A DNA stretch of 64,000 bases from Caulobacter ginsengisoli. Its GTDB lineage: Bacteria; Pseudomonadota; Alphaproteobacteria; Caulobacterales; Caulobacteraceae. The DNA lies in contig NZ_JAUSVS010000001.1 of the NCBI RefSeq assembly GCF_030814835.1, positions 1-64,000 on the forward strand, read 5' to 3'. Shown piece by piece: positions 18,669 to 30,826 of the stretch. Made by a program: the position numbers and the translations under genes. The number at the start of each line of letters is the position of its first letter. Position 1 is the stretch's first letter. Under the pieces are notes generated by a model that ran no database searches, had not been told where the DNA came from, and saw nothing but the letters and a program-made list of their open reading frames with translations.

Positions 18669-19630
18669 GCGGCGATCTTTCCGGACACCACGTCGCCGTC
18701 CTGAAGGGCGGCCTCTCCTCCGAGCGCGAGGTCAGCCTGGTCTCGGGCTTCGAATGCGCCAAGGCGTTGCGCAATGTCGGGGCCAGGGTCACCGAGGTCG
18801 ACGCCGGCCGCGACCTGGCCCAGGTGCTGGCCGCCCTTAAGCCCGACGTCGTCTTCAACGCCCTGCATGGCGAATGGGGCGAGGACGGCTGCGTGCAGGG
18901 CATACTGGAGACGCTCGACATCCCCTACAGCCACTGCGGCGTGCTGGCCTCGGCCCTGGCCATGGACAAGGCCAAGTCCAAGGCGGTGCTGGCGGCGGCC
19001 GGGGTCGCGGTGCCGGGCGGCGGGCTCTACGACCGCTTCGAGGCGGCCAGGGACCACGTCATGGCCCCGCCCTATGTGGTCAAGCCCAACGCCGAGGGCA
19101 GCTCCGTGGGAGTCTTCCTGGTGTTCGAGGGCGCCAACCGCCCGCCGCAGGAGCTGGCCCAGCCGGAATGGACCTATGGCGAAGAGGTGATGATCGAACC
19201 CTACATCGCCGGCATGGAGCTGGCCGTGGCGGTGATGGACGGCAAGGCCATGGCGGTGACCGAAATCGTACCGTCCACAGGTTTCTACGACTACGAGGCC
19301 AAGTACGGCGAGGGCGGATCGACGCATGTCGTTCCGGCCCGAATGCCCTCGGAAGACTACGACCGCGCCCTGCGCATGGCCGAGGCCGCGCACGCCGCTT
19401 TAGGTTGCCGAGGGGTGACCAGAAGCGACTTCCGTTATGACCCTGTTAAGCGACTTCTGGTCCTGTTGGAGGTCAATACGCAGCCCGGCATGACACCCAC
19501 TTCGCTCGTCCCAGAGCAGGCGGCCCATCTCGGGATTTCGTTTGATCGCCTGGTGATGTGGATCGTGGAGGACGCTTATGCCCGCGGCGCTGCGGGGGGG
19601 AGGGCGGCAAGCCGCCAAGCCCCGGGCTAA
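18665..19630 (+). CDS. ddl: D-alanine:D-alanine ligase
   Basis: 321-aa ATP-grasp enzyme making D-Ala-D-Ala for MurF. N-terminal [15 protein letters not shown], then [19 protein letters not shown], the [13 protein letters not shown] block and C-terminal [19 protein letters not shown] (metal and nucleotide binding) are all present. It starts in a 4-nt ATGA overlap with the peptidase and overlaps ftsQ by 53 nt; its C-terminal Gly/Ala/Arg tail is encoded by the same DNA as the FtsQ N-terminus. Confidence 0.95.
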   Translation: MSGDLSGHHVAVLKGGLSSEREVSLVSGFECAKALRNVGARVTEVDAGRDLAQVLAALKPDVVFNALHGEWGEDGCVQGILETLDIPYSHCGVLASALAMDKAKSKAVLAAAGVAVPGGGLYDRFEAARDHVMAPPYVVKPNAEGSSVGVFLVFEGANRPPQELAQPEWTYGEEVMIEPYIAGMELAVAVMDGKAMAVTEIVPSTGFYDYEAKYGEGGSTHVVPARMPSEDYDRALRMAEAAHAALGCRGVTRSDFRYDPVKRLLVLLEVNTQPGMTPTSLVPEQAAHLGISFDRLVMWIVEDAYARGAAGGRAASRQAPG

Positions 19631-20495
19631 AACGCCCTCGAACTCTGGCAGAGGCCGTGCTGCGCCGCCGTCCCGTCAGGGGGCGACGAAGCTGCGCGCC
19701 GCGCGTGGCGTGCTGCCCGCTCGGGTTGCGCTGCCCGCCGCCATCGGCATCCTGGTCCTGGGCCTCATCGTCACCCTGGCCACCGGCGGCCGGGCCGAGA
19801 AGCTGCAGACCGCCATGAGCCAGACCCTGGCCGGCGAGGGCGCCGCCCTGGGCCTGAAGGTCGCCGCCATCCATGTGCAGGGCGCCTCGCCCGCCGCCGA
19901 ACGCTCCATCCGGGCCGCCCTGGGCGTGCAGCCCGGCGATCCGATCATGGGCGCCAGCCTGTCCGACTTGCGCGCGCGGGTCCTGCAGGTGGGCTGGGTC
20001 AAGGACGCCCAGGTCGTGCGCCTGCTGCCGGACACCCTGGTCATCGCCGTGCAGCAGCGCGACACCCTGGCGGTCTGGCAACGCAACCGCCGCATGGTGG
20101 TCATCGACGGCTCCGGGGCGGTGATCCCCGAGGCCGATCCGGGCCGTTTCCCCGAACTGCCGCTGATCGTCGGCGCGGGGGCCAATGACAGCACCGCCCT
20201 GCGTATCCTGCCGGCCATCGCCCAGCGTCCGGGCCTGCGCGACCGGCTCGAAGCCCTGGTGCGGGTCGACGAGCGGCGCTGGGACCTGCGGCTCAAGGAC
20301 GGCTCGCTGATCCAGCTGCCGGCCGTCGACGAAGAGTCCGCCCTGATCCAGCTCGACCAGCTGGAAGAGCGGCAACAGATTTTGACCCTGGGCTTCTCGC
20401 GCATCGATCTGCGCGAGCCGGGAATGGTGGCAGTACGCCCGCGTGAGACCCAGACGGCCGCCGTGACGGCGCCGCTGGTGGCGGATGGTGTTTGA
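19578..20495 (+). CDS. ftsQ: Cell division protein FtsQ
   Basis: 305-aa bitopic membrane protein linking early and late divisome steps. A basic cytoplasmic N-terminus of about 45 residues precedes one membrane segment ([21 protein letters not shown], about 49-69). A POTRA domain ([41 protein letters not shown]) and the FtsQ beta domain with DGSGAVIPE follow. The ATG lies inside ddl (53-nt overlap); a later start would remove only part of the cytoplasmic tail. The stop is 16 bp before the ftsA GTG. Confidence 0.92.
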   Translation: MPAALRGGGRQAAKPRAKTPSNSGRGRAAPPSRQGATKLRAARGVLPARVALPAAIGILVLGLIVTLATGGRAEKLQTAMSQTLAGEGAALGLKVAAIHVQGASPAAERSIRAALGVQPGDPIMGASLSDLRARVLQVGWVKDAQVVRLLPDTLVIAVQQRDTLAVWQRNRRMVVIDGSGAVIPEADPGRFPELPLIVGAGANDSTALRILPAIAQRPGLRDRLEALVRVDERRWDLRLKDGSLIQLPAVDEESALIQLDQLEERQQILTLGFSRIDLREPGMVAVRPRETQTAAVTAPLVADGV

Positions 20496-20511
20496 GTAAG
20501 GGCTGAAACGG

Positions 20512-21849
20512 GTGGTGAAGACGATGTCAGGACTGGCGGACCGCAAACAGGCTAAGGACAGCCTGAAGCAGGCGCTGCAGCGCCAGCCGGTGATCGCCGC
20601 TGTCGACCTGGGGGCCTCCAAGGTCGCCTGTTTCGTCATGAAGCCCGACGGCGTGCGCCGGGCCGACCGCACCCTCACCACCGCCGGGGTCGGCTATGTG
20701 CAGTCGCGCGGCGTGAAGGGCGCCTCCATCGCCAGCATGGACGAGGCGGCCGAAGCCATCGCTCTGGCCGTCGAGCGGGCCGAGGGCGTCGCCAATCTCT
20801 CCGTTCAAGGCGTGACCATCGCCACCTCCGGCGGCCAGCTGGCCAGCCAGCGGGTGTCGGCCCGCGTCTCGCTGGGCGCCCGGCCGATCAGCGACAATGA
20901 CTGTTCCCGCGCCCTGGCCTCGGCCATGGCCCAGATCCGCCTGCCGGGCCGCAAGGTCATCCACCTGCTGCCCATCGCCTGGTCCGTCGACGGCCAGAAG
21001 GGTGTGCGCGATCCGCGCGAGATGTTCGGCAAGTCGCTGGGCCTGGAGCTGCTGGTCGTCTCGATCAACGAGAACGTCTTCCAGACCCTCTGCCACTGCG
21101 TCGAGCGCGCGCATCTTCAGTTCGAAGGGGTGGTTGCGGCCCCGTTCGCCTCCGCGCTCGCCGCGCTGGAAGAGGACGAGATGGAACTGGGCGCCATCTG
21201 TATCGACATGGGCGGCGGTTCGACCTCGGCGGCCGTCTTCTCGGGCGGCAGCCTGGTCCACATCGACAGTTTCCCGATCGGCGGCGAGCACGTCACCGCC
21301 GACATCGCCCGCGGCCTGTCGACCTCGCGGGCCGGCGCCGAGCGGGTGAAGACCCTGCACGGCTCGGCCATCGCCTCGTCCAACGAGGACCGCGAGATGA
21401 TCGAGGCCCCGCCGCGCGGCGACGATCCCGGCGCTGGCCCCGTCACCGCCCCCCGCAGCCTGCTGAAGGGCATCATCGCCCCCCGCGTCGAAGAGACGCT
21501 GGAGCTGTTGCGCGACCGCCTCAAGAACGCCGGCGCCCTCATCGAGCCCGGCGCCGGCATCGTGCTGACCGGCGGCGCCAGCCAGCTGGCCGGCGTTCGC
21601 GAAGTCGCCGTGCGCGTCTTTGACCGCCCCGTCCGCCTGGGCCGTCCGCGCCGGGTGCCGCACCTGGCCGACGCCGTTACGGGACCTGCCTTCTGCGCCG
21701 CCGCCGGCATCCTGCACCGCGCCGCCTTCGGCCCGCGCGAGGCGGTCTCGCCCAAGGCCCTGGCGGCGGTGAAGGCGTCCCGCGCCCCGATCGATCCCAA
21801 GGCCGGCCCGGTCACCAAGGTGGCGGCCTGGCTGCGCGACAATCTTTAG
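20512..21849 (+). CDS. ftsA: Cell division protein FtsA
   Basis: 445-aa actin-like protein that tethers FtsZ to the membrane. ATP-binding motifs AAVDLGASKVACFV (about residues 27-40) and CIDMGGGSTSAAVF (about 222-235) are clear; the C-terminus (KVAAWLRDNL) is the amphipathic membrane-targeting helix. Start is uncertain: GTG at 20512 gives 445 aa, while ATG at 20524 (MSGLADRKQ) gives 441 aa and is the likelier natural start. In most relatives ftsZ follows directly; here an accessory gene pair intervenes. Confidence 0.95.
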   Translation: MVKTMSGLADRKQAKDSLKQALQRQPVIAAVDLGASKVACFVMKPDGVRRADRTLTTAGVGYVQSRGVKGASIASMDEAAEAIALAVERAEGVANLSVQGVTIATSGGQLASQRVSARVSLGARPISDNDCSRALASAMAQIRLPGRKVIHLLPIAWSVDGQKGVRDPREMFGKSLGLELLVVSINENVFQTLCHCVERAHLQFEGVVAAPFASALAALEEDEMELGAICIDMGGGSTSAAVFSGGSLVHIDSFPIGGEHVTADIARGLSTSRAGAERVKTLHGSAIASSNEDREMIEAPPRGDDPGAGPVTAPRSLLKGIIAPRVEETLELLRDRLKNAGALIEPGAGIVLTGGASQLAGVREVAVRVFDRPVRLGRPRRVPHLADAVTGPAFCAAAGILHRAAFGPREAVSPKALAAVKASRAPIDPKAGPVTKVAAWLRDNL

Positions 21850-21869
21850 CGGGGAGCTTCGGGAGCGCA

Positions 21870-21898
21870 GCCATACGTGGTTTTAAACCGTGTATGGC
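21870..21898. promoter_or_regulatory. 29-bp near-perfect dyad between ftsA and the toxin-antitoxin-like pair
   Basis: Arms of 14 bp around a central T match at 12 of 14 positions (outer GCCATAC / GTATGGC, inner GGTTT / AAACC). The two mismatches are G-T/T-G and would pair as wobble in RNA. It lies 21 bp after the ftsA stop and 32 bp before the small basic gene. No T-run follows, so an operator is likelier than a terminator. Confidence 0.6.
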
Positions 21899-21930
21899 GA
21901 TGGTAGGCTTTGCCCATAGGAGCCCACAGT

Positions 21931-22173
21931 ATGGTCAAAGTGATTGTCGCCAGTCTGAAGCCGAGCCCCAAGGGTGGCAGGTCGACCGTGGCGGTTACGA
22001 AGAAGCGGGTGCGCGACACCGAAGGCCAGATCAAGACATTGCGGACCCTTGACGCCGCCAGCGCGACCTTCGGTGATGATTTTCAATATGTGTTTGGCAG
22101 GAACGTCGCCAAGGCCCGTAAGGACAACAAGCGGACGGCCGGCGTGACCGATGCCGCCGTCGCTAAGCGCTGA
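21931..22173 (+). CDS. Small basic protein upstream of zeta-like kinase, candidate antitoxin
   Basis: 80-aa Lys/Arg-rich protein (MVKVIVASLKPSPKGG..., C-terminal AKARKDNKRTAGVTDAAVAKR) with no membrane segment. I do not recognise a family. The ATG at 21931 has AGGAG 9-10 nt upstream; a TTG at 21910 is in frame but lacks a ribosome site. It overlaps the P-loop kinase gene by 23 nt, and a 29-bp dyad precedes it. Both are usual features of toxin-antitoxin operons, hence the antitoxin suggestion, which is inference only. Confidence 0.6.
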   Translation: MVKVIVASLKPSPKGGRSTVAVTKKRVRDTEGQIKTLRTLDAASATFGDDFQYVFGRNVAKARKDNKRTAGVTDAAVAKR

Positions 22174-22765
22174 GCCGCCTTATCTGTTGATTGTGGCCGG
22201 GCCAAACGGCTCCGGAAAAAGCAGCGCCTATCAAGACGCCGATATCGAATCTTTCGGCCGCTCCGTCTGGATCATCAATCCTGACCTGTTGGCTGCACGA
22301 ATTCGCGATATCGAAGGGATGGATTTGCTGGCGGCAAATCTTCAATCCGTTCAGCGGATAGAAATCTGGCTGGAAGCTTCGATCAAGGCGCATCAAACGA
22401 TCGGCGTCGAGACGGTGCTGTCCACGCCCAAATATCGGCGCCTTGTGGAAATGGCGAAAGGCTTGGGCTTTCAAGTTCGCCTGATCTACGTGGTCCTGGA
22501 CAACCCTAGACGAAACGTCGAGCGCGTCCGTCTGAGGGTGAAAAAGGGCGGGCATGCCGTCCCGGAAGACAGGATTCTCGAGCGCTACACCAAATCATTG
22601 CAGCAGATGCCTTGGTTTCTTGAGCAGGCGGACGAGGCTTGGTTCTATGACAACTCGGGGGCCCAGCCTCGTCTCGTGGGAAAGAAGCAGGACGGCGTCG
22701 TGACGCTCGATCCTTCCATCCCGCCAGACCTCAAGCGCGCCATCCAGACCATTGAAACAAACTGA
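22151..22765 (+). CDS. Zeta-toxin-like P-loop kinase (COG4185 type)
   Basis: 204-aa P-loop protein. Walker A GPNGSGKSS is at residues 17-25, INPD at 42-45, and the block RVKKGGHAVPEDRILERY (129-146), typical of the zeta-toxin/COG4185 group, is followed by YDNS (166-169). Characterised zeta toxins phosphorylate UDP-GlcNAc, the precursor of peptidoglycan; whether this shorter relative does so is unknown. It overlaps the upstream 80-aa gene by 23 nt. Base composition is lower in GC than the flanking fts genes (a sampled line, 22321-22380, is about 50%). It separates ftsA from ftsZ. Confidence 0.82.
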   Translation: MPPSLSAEPPYLLIVAGPNGSGKSSAYQDADIESFGRSVWIINPDLLAARIRDIEGMDLLAANLQSVQRIEIWLEASIKAHQTIGVETVLSTPKYRRLVEMAKGLGFQVRLIYVVLDNPRRNVERVRLRVKKGGHAVPEDRILERYTKSLQQMPWFLEQADEAWFYDNSGAQPRLVGKKQDGVVTLDPSIPPDLKRAIQTIETN

Positions 22766-23123
22766 TCCAGACCGAGCGGACCAGGCGGCAACCTCCCGCT
22801 ATTGCCCTCTGACGGACTCATTTCCGGATTCTAAGACGACCCAACAGTTGATTCGCGACTGATCTGTTGAATCGTTCCGCGCTCAAGACGCGCTGGACGT
22901 TCGCGACAATCCGTAGCAGCCCCCGAGAGGTTTCGAATCGGCGAAACCCTTACAAGACAACAAATTCTGTCCACAGACGGGTCGACCCGCGCACGACTCA
23001 CGATATGCGGTTAACCGCCGATTAAGGATGCGGGTTCTCATATTAACCGCGCCGTAAGGCATTCCAGGCGGGCGGGTCGTCTGGCGTTCGAAACGAGCGG
23101 CGAACAAGGATGCGGGTACCCTT
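22766..23123 (+). promoter_or_regulatory. ftsZ upstream region with GANTC cluster
   Basis: 358 bp with no credible gene. It holds six GANTC (CcrM methylation) sites at 22815, 22827, 22850, 22869, 22935 and 22995, far above chance, plus a CtrA box. In Caulobacter, CcrM methylation and CtrA are known to control ftsZ. A 16-bp segment at 22902-22917 resembles the ftsA 3' end. Confidence 0.7.
23011..23025 (+). promoter_or_regulatory. CtrA box upstream of ftsZ
   Basis: TTAACCGCCGATTAA is a perfect TTAA-N7-TTAA motif, about 100 bp before the ftsZ start. A second, imperfect copy (TTAA-N7-GTAA) is at 23043-23057. CtrA represses ftsZ in Caulobacter swarmer cells through such sites. Confidence 0.75.
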
Positions 23124-24635
23124 ATGAAACTTTACGCGCCCCCCACCACCGAACTGAAGCCCAGGATCGTGGTCTTTGGCGTCGGCGGGGCCGGCGGCAA
23201 CGCCGTCAACAACATGATCGAGGCTGGCCTCGAAGGTGTTGAGTTCGTCGTCGCCAACACCGACGCCCAACAGCTTGCCTTCTCCAAGACCGATCGCCGC
23301 ATCCAGCTCGGGATGACGGTGACGCAGGGCCTCGGAGCCGGGGCTCACCCGGAAGTCGGCATGAGCGCCGCCGAAGAGTCGGCTCCCGAGATCGGCGAGC
23401 ACCTCGACGGCGCCCACATGGTCTTCATCACCGCCGGCATGGGCGGGGGCACCGGCACCGGCGCCGCCCCGATCATCGCCAAGAGCGCCCGTGAGCGCGG
23501 CATCCTGACGGTGGGCGTGGTCACCAAGCCCTTCCACTTCGAGGGCCGTCACCGCATGCGGCTGGCCGACGCCGGCATCGCCGAGCTGCAGCGCTATGTC
23601 GACACCCTGATCGTCATTCCCAACCAGAACCTGTTCCGGGTCGCCAACGAGCGGACCACCTTCGCCGAAGCCTTCGGCATGGCCGACCAGGTGCTGCATT
23701 CGGGCGTGCGCTCGATCACCGACCTGATGGTGCTGCCGGGCCTGATCAACCTCGACTTCGCCGACGTCCGCACGGTCATGACCGAGATGGGCAAGGCGAT
23801 GATGGGCACCGGCGAGGCGTCCGGCGAGGACCGCGCCCTGATGGCCGCCCAGAACGCCATCCAGAACCCGCTGCTCGACGAAGTGTCGCTCAAGGGCGCC
23901 AAGGCCGTGCTGGTCAACGTCACCGGCGGCCTGGACATGACCCTGCTGGAGGTCGACGAGGCCTGTAACGCCATCTCCGACCAGGTCGACCCGGACGGCA
24001 ACATCATCTTCGGCGCGGCCTTCGATCCGACGCTGGAAGGCACCATCCGCGTCTCGGTGGTCGCCACCGGCATGGACGGCGCCTCCATGGCCCTGATCGA
24101 GCCGGCCGCCCGGCCGACCCGCAGCACCATGGGCCTGCCGCAGGCTGCTCCGGCCCCGATCGCTACGCCCGACCCGATCAGCTACGCCCAGCCGGAGCCG
24201 CAGCCGGAACCGGTGATGCAGACGCCGTCGCGCTGGGAGCCCAGCTTCAGCCAGCCGGAACAGACCCTCGAGGAACAGCAGGCCGATCTGGCCTTCGACG
24301 CCCCGCCGATCCCCGAGCCGGTTCGCACCGAGGCCGCCGTGCGCATCGAGCCGCGTATCGAGCAGCCCCGCACGGTGATCGTCGACCCGCTGGTCGAAGA
24401 GATCGCCGACGAGCCGCTGTTCGGCGAAACCCACTTTGGCGAAGAAAAGCGCAAGGGCGGATTCCTCAGCCTGTTCGGCGGCCGCCAGCAACCTCGCTAC
24501 GACGCCCCGGCGCCGGCGGCCCGTCCCGCCTCGCGCGGCGGCGCCCAACCGGCCCAGGCGCTCGAGGAAGAGGCCCAGATCGAGGAAGGGGACGATCTCG
24601 AAATCCCCAGCTTCCTGCGCCGCCTGGCGAACTGA
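23124..24635 (+). CDS. ftsZ: Cell division GTPase FtsZ
   Basis: 503-aa tubulin-like GTPase that forms the Z-ring. The tubulin signature GGGTGTG is at residues 107-113 and the GTPase core ends near 325. A long Pro/Glu/Ala-rich linker of about 160 residues follows, then the conserved C-terminal peptide [11 protein letters not shown] that binds FtsA and other partners. The long linker is typical of Caulobacter and relatives (E. coli FtsZ is 383 aa). The ATG follows a regulatory region with CtrA and GANTC sites; a terminator follows the stop. Confidence 0.98.
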   Translation: MKLYAPPTTELKPRIVVFGVGGAGGNAVNNMIEAGLEGVEFVVANTDAQQLAFSKTDRRIQLGMTVTQGLGAGAHPEVGMSAAEESAPEIGEHLDGAHMVFITAGMGGGTGTGAAPIIAKSARERGILTVGVVTKPFHFEGRHRMRLADAGIAELQRYVDTLIVIPNQNLFRVANERTTFAEAFGMADQVLHSGVRSITDLMVLPGLINLDFADVRTVMTEMGKAMMGTGEASGEDRALMAAQNAIQNPLLDEVSLKGAKAVLVNVTGGLDMTLLEVDEACNAISDQVDPDGNIIFGAAFDPTLEGTIRVSVVATGMDGASMALIEPAARPTRSTMGLPQAAPAPIATPDPISYAQPEPQPEPVMQTPSRWEPSFSQPEQTLEEQQADLAFDAPPIPEPVRTEAAVRIEPRIEQPRTVIVDPLVEEIADEPLFGETHFGEEKRKGGFLSLFGGRQQPRYDAPAPAARPASRGGAQPAQALEEEAQIEEGDDLEIPSFLRRLAN

Positions 24636-24660
24636 CACTCCGGGTCATCCGGCGATCCAG

Positions 24661-24694
24661 CGCCCGGCTCCGAAAGGGGCCGGGCGTTTTCGTT
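24661..24694 (+). terminator. Rho-independent terminator after ftsZ
   Basis: Perfect 8-bp GC stem CGCCCGGC (24661-24668) / GCCGGGCG (24679-24686) with a 10-nt loop, then TTTTCGTTT. It ends the dcw transcript before lpxC. Confidence 0.85.
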
Positions 24695-24876
24695 TGAGGG
24701 CAGGATTCTCTTGCAAGGCGAGGAGGGCATTGGGGATTCCCCTCCAACCCGTCTTGGTTACGGACAAGGTTACAATCCGAAACAGCCCTTGTTTTGCCCC
24801 CTGACACCCCGATCCGTAGAAGGCTTGTGGGGCGTGAAGCGGCAGCGAGCCGCCCGCGTGCAGAACGAGGTCGGTA

Positions 24877-25782
24877 GTGTCGGTTCAAGAGTATGCCCAT
24901 GCATTCCAGCACACGCTGGCCGGGCCCGCGATCTTCGCGGGGCTGGGCGTGCATACGGGCGAGCATGTGCGGGTGGCCATCCGTCCCGCCGCCGCCGACG
25001 CCGGCATCGTCTTCGTCCGCACCGACATCAAGGATCGTGACAACCGCGTCGCCGTTTCCGGCGAGGGCGTGATCCGCACCGAGCTGGGCACCGTGATCGG
25101 CAACGCCGCCGGGGTGACCGTCTCGACCATCGAGCATCTGATGGCCGCCATGGCCGCCCTGGGCGTCGACAACGCCGTGGTCGAGCTGGACGGGCCGGAA
25201 GTGCCGATCATGGACGGCTCGGCCGAGCCCTTCGTGCAGATCCTCGACCGGGCCGGCCGCCGCCGCCAGGACACCCCGCGCCGCTATATCGAGATCACGG
25301 GCGCCATCGAGGTCGTCGAGGGCGACAAGCACGCCTCCCTGACCCCCGCCGACCGCTTCGAAGTGGCCTTCGAGATCGCCTTCGACAGCGCCGCCATCGG
25401 CCGCCAGCGGGTGGACGTGGTCGCCGACGAGGCCGGCTTCCGCAAGGAGCTGTCCAACTGCCGCACCTTCGGCTTCCTCAAGGACGTCGAGGCCCTGCGC
25501 GCCAAGGGCCTGGCCCGCGGCGGTTCGATGGACAACGCCGTGGTGCTGGATGGTGACCGGGTGCTCAATCCCGAAGGCCTGCGCCGCCCCGACGAGTTCG
25601 TCCGCCACAAGGCGCTGGACGCGGTGGGCGACCTCTATGTGCTGGGTATGCCGATCGTCGGCCGATTCGAGGGCGTGCTGGCCGGCCATGGCCTGAACAA
25701 CCTGCTGGTTCGCGAGCTTCTCGCCCAGCCGCAGGCGTGGCGCGTGCGCACCTTCGCGCCAGAGATGGCCGAAGCCGTCTAA
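24877..25782 (+). CDS. lpxC: UDP-3-O-acyl-N-acetylglucosamine deacetylase LpxC
   Basis: 301-aa zinc deacetylase, the first committed step of lipid A synthesis. Zinc ligands are His87 (STIEHLMAA), His244 and Asp248 (RHKALDAVGDLY); the catalytic His271 is in GHGLNN. The order matches E. coli His79, His238, Asp242, His265. Start is GTG with AACGAGG upstream. About 180 bp after the ftsZ terminator hold its promoter; a GGTTAC direct repeat (24756, 24768) and a GGGGATTCCCC palindrome (24732-24742, containing a GANTC site) are seen there. Confidence 0.96.
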   Translation: MSVQEYAHAFQHTLAGPAIFAGLGVHTGEHVRVAIRPAAADAGIVFVRTDIKDRDNRVAVSGEGVIRTELGTVIGNAAGVTVSTIEHLMAAMAALGVDNAVVELDGPEVPIMDGSAEPFVQILDRAGRRRQDTPRRYIEITGAIEVVEGDKHASLTPADRFEVAFEIAFDSAAIGRQRVDVVADEAGFRKELSNCRTFGFLKDVEALRAKGLARGGSMDNAVVLDGDRVLNPEGLRRPDEFVRHKALDAVGDLYVLGMPIVGRFEGVLAGHGLNNLLVRELLAQPQAWRVRTFAPEMAEAV

Positions 25783-25898
25783 CTAAGGCCCCTCCTGCAG
25801 GGTTCGCCGCATTTGCGCCCGCCTTTTCGTGGTGTAAGACCCATGTCGGCGCCCCAACAGCATGTGGGGGAGGCGCATCCGCTCTAACGGGGTGAGGG

Positions 25899-26912
25899 TT
25901 GGTTTTGTTTAAAGGTTCGGGCCGTGTGGCCGCCGTCTTCGCCGTGATGGTCATCGCCCTGGCGGCGGCGGGCTGTGCGCGCGAGAAGCCCAAGCCCCGG
26001 CTGGTCTATCAGGAGCGCCCGGTCGAGCTGCTCTATTCCACCGGCGCCGCCAAGCTGGACGAGAAGCGCTGGGGCGAGGCGATCGACTATTTCCGCGAGG
26101 TCGAGCGCCAGCATCCCTATTCGGAATGGTCGCGCCGCGCGATCCTGATGACCGCCTACGCCCACTATCAGGCTAACGCCTACGCTGCGGCCATCGAGGA
26201 CGCCGACCGCTTCATCTCGCTGTATCCCGGCAACCAGTCGACCTCCTATGCCTACTATCTCAAGGCCGTCTGCTACTTCGAGCAGATCGTCGACGTCGGC
26301 CGCGACCAGGCCTCGACCGAGCAGGCCCTGCAGGCGCTGAACGACGTCATCGCCCGCTACCCGCGCAGCGAATACGCCGCCGACGCCCGGCTGAAGATCG
26401 ACATGGTCCGCGACCAGCTGGCCGGCAAGGAGATGACCATCGGCCGCTACTACCTGCGCCAGGGCCAGACCCTGGCCGCCATCGGCCGCTTCCGCACCGT
26501 GGTCGACAAATACCAGACCACCTCGCACACGCCCGAGGCCCTCTACCGCCTGGTCGAGGCCTATATGACCGTCGGCCTGCTGGGCGAGGCCAAGCGCAAC
26601 GGGGCGGTGCTGGGCTACAACTACCCGGACGACGCCTGGTATGGCGACGCCTACAAGCTCTTGACCAGCAAGGGTCTTCAGCCGGCCATCGAGCCCAGGA
26701 CCCCCGGCTCGAAGAAGAGCTTCCTGCAGCGCCTGACCCGCGACAAGGGCGCCACCCTGGCCCCGCCGGCCTCGGACAGCTCGACCGACACGGCGGCGCC
26801 GGACCAGACCTCGGCCACCCTGCAGGCCCCGCCGGCCGACGCCGCTCCCGCCGCGCCGCCGCCGCCCAAGGCCAAGCGCAAGAGCCTGCTGGACAAGATC
26901 CTGCGGCGATAG
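25899..26912 (+). CDS. bamD: Outer membrane assembly lipoprotein BamD
   Basis: 337-aa lipoprotein of the BAM complex that inserts outer-membrane proteins. The lipobox LAAAGC gives lipidated Cys26. TPR-like repeats follow (KLDEKRWGEAIDYFREVERQHPYSEWSRRA and similar). Starts with TTG at 25899; a second in-frame TTG at 25905 is possible. The C-terminal 60 residues are Pro/Ala-rich and end in a basic tail (KAKRKSLLDKILRR), longer than E. coli BamD (245 aa). Confidence 0.93.
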   Translation: MVLFKGSGRVAAVFAVMVIALAAAGCAREKPKPRLVYQERPVELLYSTGAAKLDEKRWGEAIDYFREVERQHPYSEWSRRAILMTAYAHYQANAYAAAIEDADRFISLYPGNQSTSYAYYLKAVCYFEQIVDVGRDQASTEQALQALNDVIARYPRSEYAADARLKIDMVRDQLAGKEMTIGRYYLRQGQTLAAIGRFRTVVDKYQTTSHTPEALYRLVEAYMTVGLLGEAKRNGAVLGYNYPDDAWYGDAYKLLTSKGLQPAIEPRTPGSKKSFLQRLTRDKGATLAPPASDSSTDTAAPDQTSATLQAPPADAAPAAPPPPKAKRKSLLDKILRR

Positions 26913-26913
26913 G

Positions 26914-26953
26914 CTGAAGGCCCTTCTCATCGCGGGAGGGGCTTTCAGTTTGT
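26914..26953 (+). terminator. Terminator after bamD
   Basis: A 15-bp stem including three wobble pairs (left arm 26914-26928, right arm 26934-26948, loop ATCGC) is followed by TTTGTT. It separates bamD from recN. Confidence 0.7.
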
Positions 26954-26993
26954 TCCCCTTGCGTTCGACCCGATTTGGCGGGATTTTAGCCAC

Positions 26994-30777
<3,784 letters not shown>

Positions 30778-30782
30778 CTAAC

Positions 30783-30818
30783 ACCCGCTAATCCCAGCGA
30801 AGGCGAGGATGAGCGGGT
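30783..30818. terminator. Imperfect palindrome between convergent ligA and retropepsin-PDZ gene
   Basis: ACCCGCT (30783-30789) pairs with AGCGGGT (30812-30818); the inner part is related to, but degraded from, the 32-bp arms at 53276-53400. It lies in the 49-bp gap between two convergent stops and could serve as a bidirectional terminator. Confidence 0.55.
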
Positions 30819-30826
30819 GGGGAAGG

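Noticed and set aside
22766..23123. A further small gene upstream of ftsZ
   Set aside because: The short frames there lack ribosome sites, and the region is dense in regulatory motifs.
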